Shown here: positions 52,271 through 59,677 of the stretch, in pieces
How the letters are laid out: the number at the start of each line of letters is the position of its first letter
How positions within the stretch are numbered: the first letter of the stretch is position 1
DNA from: Agromyces mediolanus
GTDB taxonomy: Bacteria; Actinomycetota; Actinomycetes; Actinomycetales; Microbacteriaceae
Direction: 5' to 3'
Assembly: GCF_014648575.1 (NCBI RefSeq)
Contig: NZ_BMRJ01000001.1
Span: 861,552-923,486, forward strand
DNA length: 61,935 nucleotides
Made by a program: the position numbers and the translations under genes
The notes under the pieces: model-generated
The model's database searches: none
What the model saw: only the letters and a program-made list of their open reading frames with translations
Told to the model about the DNA's origin: nothing

Positions 52271-52957
52271 ATGCCGACCGTGCGGCGTCGCGTTCCCGGA
52301 GTGCTCAGCAGTGCCGCGGTGATCGCCGCGGTGCTGTGCGGATGCGCCCTCGCGGCGCCGACTCGGCCCGATGGCCCGCAGCCTGCGTCCGCGGGCAGCT
52401 CCCCGACCGCCTCTGCGCCGACCGCCCCTGCTCCGACGGGAGACGCGCGCGGCGCACTGACCGGTGCGGCGGTCGCCGCGGTCGCGCCCGGCTGGGAGCC
52501 CTCGCCCTTCACCGGCTTCGTGGAGGCTCCCGACGGTCACGCCTACGGCGGCGACTGCCGGGCGAGCGCCTGGGACGTCCTCTCCCTGACCGAGGCGGCG
52601 ACGCGCGTCGCCCGCACCTTCCGCACCACGACGGAGGCGGAGCCGAGGCCCCACCTCACGCTCGGTGTGGTGGCGCTCCCGCCCGAGGATCGTCAGCGGG
52701 ATCTCGACGCCCTCGACCACCAGTTCAGCTCCTGCGTCGGCGAGGGCCCCGACGGCGTCGTCCGTCAACTGCCGCTGACCGTCGTGCCCGACTGGTCGGG
52801 CCTGCACCAGGTGGGCGGGGATCGCGACCTCTACTGGGCCCCGTACGGAGCGGGCATCGTGCTGGCTCAGCTCGATCCCGGCGCCGACGGGCTGGACGAG
52901 GAGCTCGTGCGGGACCTCCGGGCGATCCTGGCGGCGCAGCTCGCCGAGCTCGAGTAA
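52271..52957 (+). CDS. Lipoprotein of unknown function
   Basis: The 228-residue protein has a signal peptide with LCGC lipobox, a Pro/Thr/Ser/Ala-rich linker (about 30-65), and a compact domain with two Cys that may pair (GGDCRASAW and FSSCVGEG). I do not recognise a family. ATG 52271 follows GAGAGG; GTG 52280 is an alternative. Confidence 0.75.
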   Translation: MPTVRRRVPGVLSSAAVIAAVLCGCALAAPTRPDGPQPASAGSSPTASAPTAPAPTGDARGALTGAAVAAVAPGWEPSPFTGFVEAPDGHAYGGDCRASAWDVLSLTEAATRVARTFRTTTEAEPRPHLTLGVVALPPEDRQRDLDALDHQFSSCVGEGPDGVVRQLPLTVVPDWSGLHQVGGDRDLYWAPYGAGIVLAQLDPGADGLDEELVRDLRAILAAQLAELE

Positions 52958-52985
52958 TCGCGTCTCGCGTCTCGCGCCTCGCGTC
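52958..52985. repeat. Heptamer tandem repeat between convergent genes
   Basis: Four tandem copies of TCGCGTC (third copy TCGCGCC) run from 52958 to 52985, just after the lipoprotein stop and into the stop region of the minus-strand gene. Confidence 0.7.
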
Positions 52986-53376
52986 AGAGGATGAGCGTGC
53001 CGTACATGAGCGAGTCCAGCACGACGCTCGCGAGCTGCACCACGAGCGTGAACGCGCCGCTCACCAGGCCGCCGATCGCCGCCCAGCGGAGCCGCGGAGG
53101 GGCGCTCGTCCGCGCGCCGATGGCGCCGACGACGACGAGGGCGAGGGCCAGCGACAGCGAGACCGCGGTGACCGCCGCGGACACCACGGCGAAGCGGTCG
53201 CCCGCCGCGAGGACGCGGAAGAGGAACGGGGTCATCAGGATGACGACCGCGTGCACGCCCAGCAGGACGAGGCAGACGAGGCCCGGCACGTTGAGCGGCC
53301 GGGCGGGCTGCGGCGAGACCGCGACGGCCTGGGCGGCTCGGCTCGGCTCGGCGGTCTCCATCTCCTGCGCTGCCAT
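52984..53376 (-). CDS. DUF4190-like small membrane protein
   Basis: The 130-residue protein has a 40-residue polar N-terminus and three hydrophobic helices (LVCLVLLGVHAVVILMTP, VVSAAVTAVSLSLALALVV and WAAIGGLVSGAFTLVVQLA). It resembles DUF4190-type actinobacterial membrane proteins in layout only. ATG 53376 has TAGCGT seven bases upstream (53384-53389), so a leaderless mRNA is likely. Confidence 0.7.
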   Translation of the reverse strand: MAAQEMETAEPSRAAQAVAVSPQPARPLNVPGLVCLVLLGVHAVVILMTPFLFRVLAAGDRFAVVSAAVTAVSLSLALALVVVGAIGARTSAPPRLRWAAIGGLVSGAFTLVVQLASVVLDSLMYGTLIL

Positions 53377-53383
53377 GCGGGAG

Positions 53384-53389
53384 ACGCTA
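53384..53389 (-). promoter_or_regulatory. Leaderless -10 element
   Basis: TAGCGT on the minus strand, seven bases before ATG 53376. No SD. Confidence 0.5.
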
Positions 53390-53463
53390 CCAAGATTCGA
53401 ACCCGCGTGGTATCCCCGACCGCAGAGCCCGCGCCCGGATTCGGCCTGGGGTGGGGGATCTGC

Positions 53464-53604
53464 TAGGCTGGCTCGTTGGCTGGGTACATCCACTGCCCAG
53501 TTCGTAGGCGAATCCCTCGTATTCTTCCGCGCAAGCGGTGGGCGTCGCCTGCAGACAAGAGACCTTGGGAGGGGCGATCCGCCCCTCGGTATTGGAGGAA
53601 ACCA
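53464..53604 (+). promoter_or_regulatory. Structured leader of rpmB-rpmG-rpsN
   Basis: TAGGCT (53464-53469) is a likely -10 with start near 53476, giving a ~130-base 5' UTR. It contains CTGGG...CCCAG (53480-53500) and a strong hairpin GAGGGGCG-ATC-CGCCCCTC (53569-53587) ending about six bases before the GGAGGA SD. No Zur box is visible. The structure fits autoregulation by a ribosomal protein, but no known class is recognised. Confidence 0.5.
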
Positions 53605-53841
53605 ATGGCAGCAGTGTGCCAGGTGACCGGCGCCGTTCCCGGCTTCGGTCACAACATCTCGCACTCGCACCGTCGGACGAAGCGCCGCTTCGACCCGAAC
53701 GTGCAGAAGAAGACGTACTACGTGCCCTCGCTTCGTCGCAGCGTGACGCTGAACGTGTCCGCCAAGGGCATCAAGGTGATCGACGCCCGTGGCATCGACG
53801 CCGTCGTCCGTGACATCCAGGCTCGTGGGGTGAAGCTCTAA
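53605..53841 (+). CDS. rpmB: 50S ribosomal protein L28
   Basis: The 78-residue protein has the L28 landmarks [20 protein letters not shown] and [10 protein letters not shown]. It lacks the zinc-binding CxxC pairs; only one Cys is present. ATG 53605 follows GGAGGA. The stop overlaps rpmG (TAATG). Confidence 0.95.
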   Translation: MAAVCQVTGAVPGFGHNISHSHRRTKRRFDPNVQKKTYYVPSLRRSVTLNVSAKGIKVIDARGIDAVVRDIQARGVKL

Positions 53842-54008
53842 TGGCGAAGCAGCAGGACATCCGTCCCATCATCAAGCTCCGTTCGACGGCCGGCACCGGG
53901 TACACCTACGTGACCCGCAAGAACCGTCGCAACAACCCCGACCGTCTCGTGCTCAAGAAGTACGACCCCGTGGTGCGCAAGCACGTCGACTTCCGAGAGG
54001 AGCGCTAA
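53841..54008 (+). CDS. rpmG: 50S ribosomal protein L33, zinc-independent
   Basis: The 55-residue protein begins [20 protein letters not shown] and ends KHVDFREER. It has no cysteine, so it is the C- (zinc-free) form of L33. It overlaps rpmB by one base and is three bases before rpsN. Confidence 0.93.
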   Translation: MAKQQDIRPIIKLRSTAGTGYTYVTRKNRRNNPDRLVLKKYDPVVRKHVDFREER

Positions 54009-54011
54009 GAC

Positions 54012-54317
54012 ATGGCGAAGAAGAGCAAGATCGCGCGCAACAAGCAGCGCCAGGAGGTCGTGGACCGCTACGCCGCCAAGCGCGCCGAGCTGAAGAAGGC
54101 GCTCGTCGACCCGAACGGCACCGACGAGTCGCGCGAGGCCGCCCGCGTCGGCCTGCAGAAGCTCCCCCGCAACGCCTCGCCGGTTCGCCTGCGCTCGCGT
54201 GACGCCATCGACGGCCGCCCCCGTGGTGTGCTCTCGAAGTTCGGCATCTCGCGTGTCCGCTTCCGCGACATGGCGCACAAGGGCGAGCTGCCCGGCATCA
54301 CCAAGTCGAGCTGGTAA
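54012..54317 (+). CDS. rpsN: 30S ribosomal protein S14, zinc-independent long form
   Basis: The 101-residue protein starts [20 protein letters not shown] and ends [11 protein letters not shown]. It is the long form without the CxxC zinc motif. L28, L33 and S14 in this order are a typical actinobacterial cluster, Zur-controlled when zinc-containing copies exist elsewhere. Confidence 0.95.
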   Translation: MAKKSKIARNKQRQEVVDRYAAKRAELKKALVDPNGTDESREAARVGLQKLPRNASPVRLRSRDAIDGRPRGVLSKFGISRVRFRDMAHKGELPGITKSSW

Positions 54318-54342
54318 GCCAGCCCGCACCCGCTTCACGACG

Positions 54343-54372
54343 AGGGGCGTCCCGGTTCTCCGGGGCGCCCCT
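54343..54372 (+). terminator. Terminator of the ribosomal protein operon
   Basis: A 13-bp stem with one G-T pair, AGGGGCGTCCCGG (54343-54355) with CCGGGGCGCCCCT (54360-54372), over TTCT. TCTCG follows. It lies 26 bases after the rpsN stop. Confidence 0.85.
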
Positions 54373-54484
54373 TCTCGCGTCCGGACTCCCTCCGGGCACG
54401 TCGGCGTTCGCCATGGGCGCACGACACGCCGGTGCGAGAATGCGGGAATGATCCGGAAATCCGCGTGATTCCGGGGAATTCTGT

Positions 54485-54490
54485 TACATT
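54485..54490 (+). promoter_or_regulatory. Probable -10 of the HU gene
   Basis: TACATT within an AT-richer stretch (54470-54492), about 100 bases upstream of the HU gene. No clear -35. Confidence 0.4.
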
Positions 54491-54587
54491 CGAGGCGGCC
54501 TGAACGGCCCCGGGGGTGGTTGGACGATCGTTCCCGAGTTCTTCAACAAGTGCTGTTCCGACAGCGAACGTCCGAGGAGGACACTCA

Positions 54588-54875
54588 ATGGCTGACAAGT
54601 CGCTGAACAAGACCGAGCTCGTCGCGAAGATCGCTGCTTCGACCGGTCAGAGCCAGGCCACCGTCGACTCCGTGCTCGGCGGTCTCTTCGACGCCCTCGC
54701 CGAGTCGGTCGGCTCGGGCACCAAGGTCTCCATCCCGGGCTGGCTCGCCGTCGAGCGCTCGCACCGCGCCGCTCGCACCGGCCGCAACCCGCAGACCGGC
54801 GCCACCATCGAGATCCCGGCCGGCTACTCGGTCAAGGTCACCGCGGGCTCGAAGCTCAAGGCTGCCGCCAAGTAA
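54588..54875 (+). CDS. hup: HU family DNA-binding protein
   Basis: The 95-residue nucleoid protein has LNKTELVAKIAASTGQSQAT, GTKVSIPGWLAVERSHRAAR and TGRNPQTGATIEIPA (the DNA-gripping beta arm). It has no long Lys-rich tail as in mycobacterial HupB. ATG 54588 follows GAGGAGGAC. A strong terminator follows. Confidence 0.95.
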   Translation: MADKSLNKTELVAKIAASTGQSQATVDSVLGGLFDALAESVGSGTKVSIPGWLAVERSHRAARTGRNPQTGATIEIPAGYSVKVTAGSKLKAAAK

Positions 54876-54889
54876 GTCTTCGCGACGCT

Positions 54890-54923
54890 CGAAGGGCGAT
54901 CGGCTCCGGCCGGTCGCCCTTCG
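54890..54923 (+). terminator. HU gene terminator
   Basis: A 14-bp stem with one T-G pair: CGAAGGGCGATCGG (54890-54903) with CCGGTCGCCCTTCG (54910-54923). TCGTCGTTCC follows. Confidence 0.85.
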
Positions 54924-54990
54924 TCGTTCCGCGACGCCGGTGACGGACGGGCCGCCGGCCGCGGCGGAGAAGGCCCCCAGGTGCAGCGCC

Positions 54991-54996
54991 TAGGCT
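54991..54996 (+). promoter_or_regulatory. Leaderless -10 of the CopD-CtaG gene
   Basis: TAGGCT, six bases, GTG 55003. No SD is present. Confidence 0.55.
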
Positions 54997-55002
54997 GGTG
55001 CG

Positions 55003-57030
55003 GTGCCCCGTTCCGTTCGTGTGCTCGGCCCTGCCGTGCTCGTCGCCGCTGCGCTCATCGCGGTCCTCGTGGGCCTCGCCTTCGGCGGGGGCGCCGACCC
55101 GGTCCTGATCCAGGACCCCGGTCCCATCGTGCGCTGGAGCCTCCCGGTCGCGAAGCTCCTCGTGAACCTCGGCGCCGCGGGCATGATCGGCTCGCTCGTG
55201 CTGGCGCTCTGGGCGCTCAGCCCGGAGCGCGAGGAGTTCAACGCGGCCCTCGACGTCGCGGCCGCCTCCGCCGCGGTGATGACCGTCGCGAGCGCCGCGG
55301 CCGGCCTCATCACCTTCCTCGACGTGACGGGCGTGCCCTTCGATCTGGGCGAGCGCTTCGGCATGCAGCTCGGGCAGTTCGTGACGAGCATCGGGCTCGG
55401 CCAGGCCTGGCTGACGACGACCCTCGTCGCCGCCGCCGTGACGGTGCTCTGCTTCGCCGTGCGCAACCACACCGCCCTCGTCTTCGTCGCCGTGCTCGCG
55501 GTGTTCTCGCTCGTGCCGCTCGCCCAGCAGGGGCATGCCGCCGGCGCCTCCGGGCACAACCAGGCGATCACCGCGCTCGGCCTGCACCTCGTGTTCGCCG
55601 CGGTCTGGCTGGGCGGGCTGATCACGATCGTGCTGCTGCAGCGCCGGCTCGGCGGGGAGCGGCTCGTCGTCGTCCTCGCCCGCTACTCGACCGTCGCCCT
55701 CATCTGCTTCATCGTCGTGGCGATCTCGGGCTACGCGAGCGCGGCGCTGCGCATCGGCAGCTGGGACGCGCTCGGCACGCCCTACGGCATCCTCGTCATC
55801 GCGAAGGTGGGCGCCCTCATCGCGCTCGGCTGCTTCGGCGCGCTGCAGCGCACCTGGCTGATCGGGCGGATGCAGCGCAAGCAGCTCGCGGCCGAGGCAT
55901 CCGCCGGCGGTGCGAAGACGGATGCCTCGGCGCGCAAGCCCTTCGCGGAGTTCTGGTGGTTCGTGGTCGCCGAGCTCGCCTTCATGGGCATCGCCTCGGG
56001 TGTCGCGGCGGCCCTCGCCCGCACCGCGACGCCGGTCTCCGAGGACGTCGCCGGCGACCTCGCCCGCACGCCCGCCGAGATCCTCACGGGCGAGCTGCTG
56101 CCGCCGTGGCCTGACTGGTACCGCTTCGTCACCGAGTGGAAGCCCGACCTGATCTGGCTGCTCGCCTGCGGCTTCGGCATCTTCTTCTACCTCGCGGGCG
56201 TGCGCCGGCTCCGCCGCCGGGGCGACAGCTGGCCGATCTACCGCGCCGTGCTCTGGGTGTCGGGCCTGCTGCTGCTCGCGTACCTCACGAGCGGCGGCGT
56301 GAACGCCTACCAGGAGTACCTCTTCTCGGCGCACATGCTCGGCCACATGGGCCTCACGATGGCCGTGCCGGTGCTGCTCGTGCCCGGGGCGCCGGTGACG
56401 CTCATCGCGCGGGCGGTGCAGGCGCGCAAGGACGGCTCCCGCGGCGGCCGCGAGTGGGTGCTGCTCGCGGTGCACTCGAAGTTCGCCGGGATCATCGCGA
56501 ACCCCTTCGTCGCCGCGGCCCTCTTCGTCGGCTCGCTCTGGGTGTTCTACTACTCGCCGCTGTTCCGCTGGTCGATGGTCGACCACATCGGGCACGAGTG
56601 GATGATCACGCACTTCCTCATCACGGGGTACCTGTTCGTGCAGTCGCTCGTGGGCATCGACCCGGTGCCGTACCGCTTGCCGTACGCGTTCCGGCTGCTG
56701 CTGCTGCTCGGCACGATGGCGTTCCACGCCTTCTTCGGCCTCGCGATCATGATGTCGACGGGGCTCATGCTCGCCGACTGGTACGGCGCGATGGGCTGGG
56801 GCACCGACGCGCTCGCCGATCAGCAGCTCGGCGGCGGCATCGCCTGGTCGATCGGCGAGATCCCGACCCTGGCGCTCGCGGTGACGGTCGCGATCCAGTG
56901 GGCGCGCAGCGACGAGAAGGAGTCCCGCCGCCGCGACCGGCACGCGGACCGCACGGGGGACGCCGAGCTCGAGGCGTACAACGCGCAGCTCGCCGCGATC
57001 GCGGAGCACGACCGGGCGCCGCGCGACTGA
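55003..57030 (+). CDS. CopD-CtaG fusion, copper/cytochrome c oxidase assembly membrane protein
   Basis: The 675-residue protein joins two membrane domains. Residues 1-330 have CopD features (ALGLHLVFAAVWLGGLITIV and YASAALRIGSWDALGTPYG near 205-265). Residues 370-640 have CtaG features (VNAYQEYLFSAHMLGHMGLT, FYYSPLFRWSMVDHIGHEWM and the histidines of the caa3-CtaG family). It probably moves copper into the membrane or assembles CuA/CuB sites. GTG 55003 lies six bases after TAGGCT, so it is leaderless. Such fusions are familiar in actinobacteria. Confidence 0.9.
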   Translation: MPRSVRVLGPAVLVAAALIAVLVGLAFGGGADPVLIQDPGPIVRWSLPVAKLLVNLGAAGMIGSLVLALWALSPEREEFNAALDVAAASAAVMTVASAAAGLITFLDVTGVPFDLGERFGMQLGQFVTSIGLGQAWLTTTLVAAAVTVLCFAVRNHTALVFVAVLAVFSLVPLAQQGHAAGASGHNQAITALGLHLVFAAVWLGGLITIVLLQRRLGGERLVVVLARYSTVALICFIVVAISGYASAALRIGSWDALGTPYGILVIAKVGALIALGCFGALQRTWLIGRMQRKQLAAEASAGGAKTDASARKPFAEFWWFVVAELAFMGIASGVAAALARTATPVSEDVAGDLARTPAEILTGELLPPWPDWYRFVTEWKPDLIWLLACGFGIFFYLAGVRRLRRRGDSWPIYRAVLWVSGLLLLAYLTSGGVNAYQEYLFSAHMLGHMGLTMAVPVLLVPGAPVTLIARAVQARKDGSRGGREWVLLAVHSKFAGIIANPFVAAALFVGSLWVFYYSPLFRWSMVDHIGHEWMITHFLITGYLFVQSLVGIDPVPYRLPYAFRLLLLLGTMAFHAFFGLAIMMSTGLMLADWYGAMGWGTDALADQQLGGGIAWSIGEIPTLALAVTVAIQWARSDEKESRRRDRHADRTGDAELEAYNAQLAAIAEHDRAPRD

Positions 57031-57057
57031 AGCGGGGCGGGCGCGGGCGCGTTCGGA

Positions 57058-58104
57058 CTACTTCAGCTGCACCGCGATCGAGCCGTCCGGCTTGATGCGC
57101 GCGTCGAGCGCGACGGTGAAGCCGCGGTCCTCCTCGAGCGTGGAGACCTCGCCGTCGAACAGCGACTGCACCTCGACCGAGATGTGGGCGGTGCCCGCCG
57201 TGGCCGGCATCTCGAAGGCGGACTCGCCTGCGGTGAGCGTGACGGTCGGGCTCGCGACCATCGACCACACCGGCGCGCTCAGGATGCGGTCGTCGATGTC
57301 GATGCCGAAGGGGCAGTCGGTCGGATTCAGGACCTGCTGCTCGACGCAGCCCTGCAGGTAGAGGTCGAGCTGCGCCTGCACGCGGTCGACGAACGCCTGC
57401 GTCGGCTGGGCGTCGACCGTGACGGCGCCCCGCTTGCCGGGTTCCGCGACGGCGGTGACGTGCGGGGCCTGCAGCAGCTGCGAGTCGTACTCGAACTCGT
57501 AGGCGGCGGGGGCGATCGCGAGGTACGGCGTCGTCTGCGTGAAGTTCGCCAGCTCGTCCTCGGGCTTCGTGGCCCGGGTGTCGAGGGTGAGGTCGCCGAC
57601 CGTGAACTGGGGCGAGTGCGCCGCGGTGACGTCGATGATCGCGAGCGGGCTCTCGGCGAAGGCCCAGCGGTGCAGGACGCCGTAGAGCGGCTCGATCGGC
57701 TTCACCTCGAACGTCGTCTCGGCGATGGAGGTGCCGATCCGGTAGCTCGCCGTGACGGAGTGCGTGCCGTCGTCGTGCTGCACGTCCTCGACGATGCGGA
57801 CATCGGCCGGACCGGAGTCCACGATGCCGGAGCGCAGCATCGCGGTCGACACATCGGTCGGCAGCCCGAGCTCGGCCAGCGCGTCGGCGTTGAGCGCCAC
57901 GCCAGGAGTGGTGGCCGCCGTCGCGAGGTCGTCGTCGGCGATGGCCGAGAGGTAGCGCTGCACGAAGTTGGAGGCGCCGTACACGCTCTGGTTCAGTCCG
58001 CCGAGGGCGGCGAGCAGGGCGCCGCCGAGCAGCGCAGCCGCGCCGACCCAGCCGATGACGGCGAGCGGCGAGATGCGCCCGCGTGCTGCGTCTCGCTTCC
58101 CCAC
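57058..58104 (-). CDS. Membrane-anchored protein of unknown function
   Basis: The 348-residue protein has one N-terminal membrane helix (SPLAVIGWVGAAALLGGALL) and a large extracellular part rich in beta strands. I do not recognise a family; it has two Cys near residue 250 (GCVEQQVLNPTDCPFG) that could form a disulphide. GTG 58104 has TAGACT six bases upstream (58111-58116), so it is leaderless. Its stop region pairs weakly with the CtaG end. Confidence 0.75.
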   Translation of the reverse strand: MGKRDAARGRISPLAVIGWVGAAALLGGALLAALGGLNQSVYGASNFVQRYLSAIADDDLATAATTPGVALNADALAELGLPTDVSTAMLRSGIVDSGPADVRIVEDVQHDDGTHSVTASYRIGTSIAETTFEVKPIEPLYGVLHRWAFAESPLAIIDVTAAHSPQFTVGDLTLDTRATKPEDELANFTQTTPYLAIAPAAYEFEYDSQLLQAPHVTAVAEPGKRGAVTVDAQPTQAFVDRVQAQLDLYLQGCVEQQVLNPTDCPFGIDIDDRILSAPVWSMVASPTVTLTAGESAFEMPATAGTAHISVEVQSLFDGEVSTLEEDRGFTVALDARIKPDGSIAVQLK

Positions 58105-58110
58105 CCGGCC

Positions 58111-58116
58111 AGTCTA
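58111..58116 (-). promoter_or_regulatory. Leaderless -10 element
   Basis: TAGACT on the minus strand, six bases before GTG 58104. No SD. Confidence 0.5.
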
Positions 58117-58261
58117 TGGGCGGCCCTCCAGCGCAGACTGAGGATGTCCCGAGCCGGAGGCCGCCCGGCGCTAGGGTGGGAGCGCGCCCGGCGGGCGCGT
58201 CGCCGCGGCTCGCCGTCCGCGGCATCCGCATCCCAGCAGAGAGCAACGAGCCGAGACTCCC

Positions 58262-59566
58262 GTGCAGTCAGTCACCCTCACCCGCGAGCAGGCCGCGGTG
58301 TTCGAGGCGATCGAGCACACCCGCGAGCACGTGTTCGTCACCGGCCGCGCCGGCACGGGCAAGTCGACGCTGCTCAGCCACCTCAACTGGCACACGAAGA
58401 AGCAGATCGTGATCTGCGCGCCGACGGGCGTCGCTGCGCTGAACGTGGGCGGCCAGACCATCCACTCGCTGTTCCGTCTGCCGATCGGGGTCATCGCCGA
58501 TCACGCGATCGACCAGAACGACCAGGTGCGCAAGATCCTGAACGCCATGGACACGCTCGTCATCGACGAGGTGTCGATGGTGAACGCCGACCTCATGGAC
58601 GCCATGGACCGCGCCCTGCGGCAGGCCCGGCAGCGCCAGGCCGAGCCCTTCGGCGGCGTGCAGGTGGTGCTGTTCGGCGACCCGTACCAGCTCGCGCCGG
58701 TGCCGGGCGATCTCGAGGAGCGGCGCTACTTCGCCGACACCTACCGCTCGATGTGGTTCTTCGACGCCAAGGTGTGGGGCGAGACCTCGCTGCGCATCTT
58801 CGAGCTCGGCGAGGTGCACCGGCAGAGCGACGACCGCTTCAAGTACATGCTGAACGCCGTGCGGCACGGCATGGTCACCGCGGAGATCGCGGGCGTGCTG
58901 AACGAGACGGGGGCGCGCCGCCCGCTGCCCGAGCAGGGCGCGATCACGCTCGCGACGACGAACGACACCGTCAACCGCATCAACCGGGCGCAGCTGAAGC
59001 GGCTGCCGGGCGAGCCGCTCGCGAACCCGGCCGAGGTCAACGGCGACTTCGGGGGCCGCACCTTCCCCGCCGACGAGCGGCTCGAGCTGAAGGTCGGGGC
59101 GCAGGTCATGTTCCTGCGGAACGACACCGCGATCGGACCGGACGGGCAGCGCTGGGTGAACGGCACGATCGGCACGGTCGTCTCGCTGGACGGCGAGGTG
59201 ATCGTCGAGATCGACGGCGAGGAGCACGAGGTCGAGCCGGTCACGTGGGAGAAGTACCGGTACCGCTGGGATCCGGCGGCGAAGAAGCTCGAGCGCGAGA
59301 TCGTGGCGGAGTTCACCCAGTTCCCGCTGCGCCTGGCGTGGGCCGTCACGATCCACAAGTCGCAGGGGGCGAGCTACGACACGGCCATCGTCGACCTGGG
59401 GTCGCGGGTGTTCAGCCCCGGGCAGACGTACGTGGCGCTGAGCCGGCTGACGTCGCTCGAGGGCCTCTACCTGGCGCGCCCGCTGCGGCCGAGCGACATC
59501 ATCGTCGACCGCGACGTCGAACGGTTCATGTCGGGGGCCATGCGGCCGCAGCTCGACGGCGAGTAA
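58262..59566 (+). CDS. Pif1/RecD2-like AAA helicase
   Basis: The 434-residue SF1B-type helicase has Walker A VTGRAGTGKSTLL (about 26-38), CAPTGVAALNVGGQTIHSLF, Walker B LVIDEVSMVN (about 100), FGDPYQLAPVPG, and the C-terminal LAWAVTIHKSQGASYDTAIV and YVALSRLTSLEGLYL. These features match Pif1 family DNA helicases, which act at stalled forks or structured DNA. GTG 58262 is the start, with TAGGGT at 58172 as likely -10. A terminator follows. Confidence 0.9.
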   Translation: MQSVTLTREQAAVFEAIEHTREHVFVTGRAGTGKSTLLSHLNWHTKKQIVICAPTGVAALNVGGQTIHSLFRLPIGVIADHAIDQNDQVRKILNAMDTLVIDEVSMVNADLMDAMDRALRQARQRQAEPFGGVQVVLFGDPYQLAPVPGDLEERRYFADTYRSMWFFDAKVWGETSLRIFELGEVHRQSDDRFKYMLNAVRHGMVTAEIAGVLNETGARRPLPEQGAITLATTNDTVNRINRAQLKRLPGEPLANPAEVNGDFGGRTFPADERLELKVGAQVMFLRNDTAIGPDGQRWVNGTIGTVVSLDGEVIVEIDGEEHEVEPVTWEKYRYRWDPAAKKLEREIVAEFTQFPLRLAWAVTIHKSQGASYDTAIVDLGSRVFSPGQTYVALSRLTSLEGLYLARPLRPSDIIVDRDVERFMSGAMRPQLDGE

Positions 59567-59583
59567 CCGCACCAGGCGGTTAC
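59563..59583 (+). terminator. Helicase gene terminator
   Basis: GTAACCGC (59563-59570) pairs with GCGGTTAC (59576-59583) over ACCAG. The TAA stop is inside the 5' arm. Confidence 0.65.
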
Positions 59584-59677
59584 ATGCCGCAGGATCAGGG
59601 ATGTCTCGGGGGACCCCCTGACGGGCGCCGCGCGGATGCCGGGGTAGAATCGCAGCGGACACAGGCTAGGGGGGCTG

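Noticed and set aside
53391..53403. GGTTCGAATC on the minus strand, like a tRNA T-arm
   Set aside because: The flanks do not pair and no acceptor, D or anticodon arm is present.
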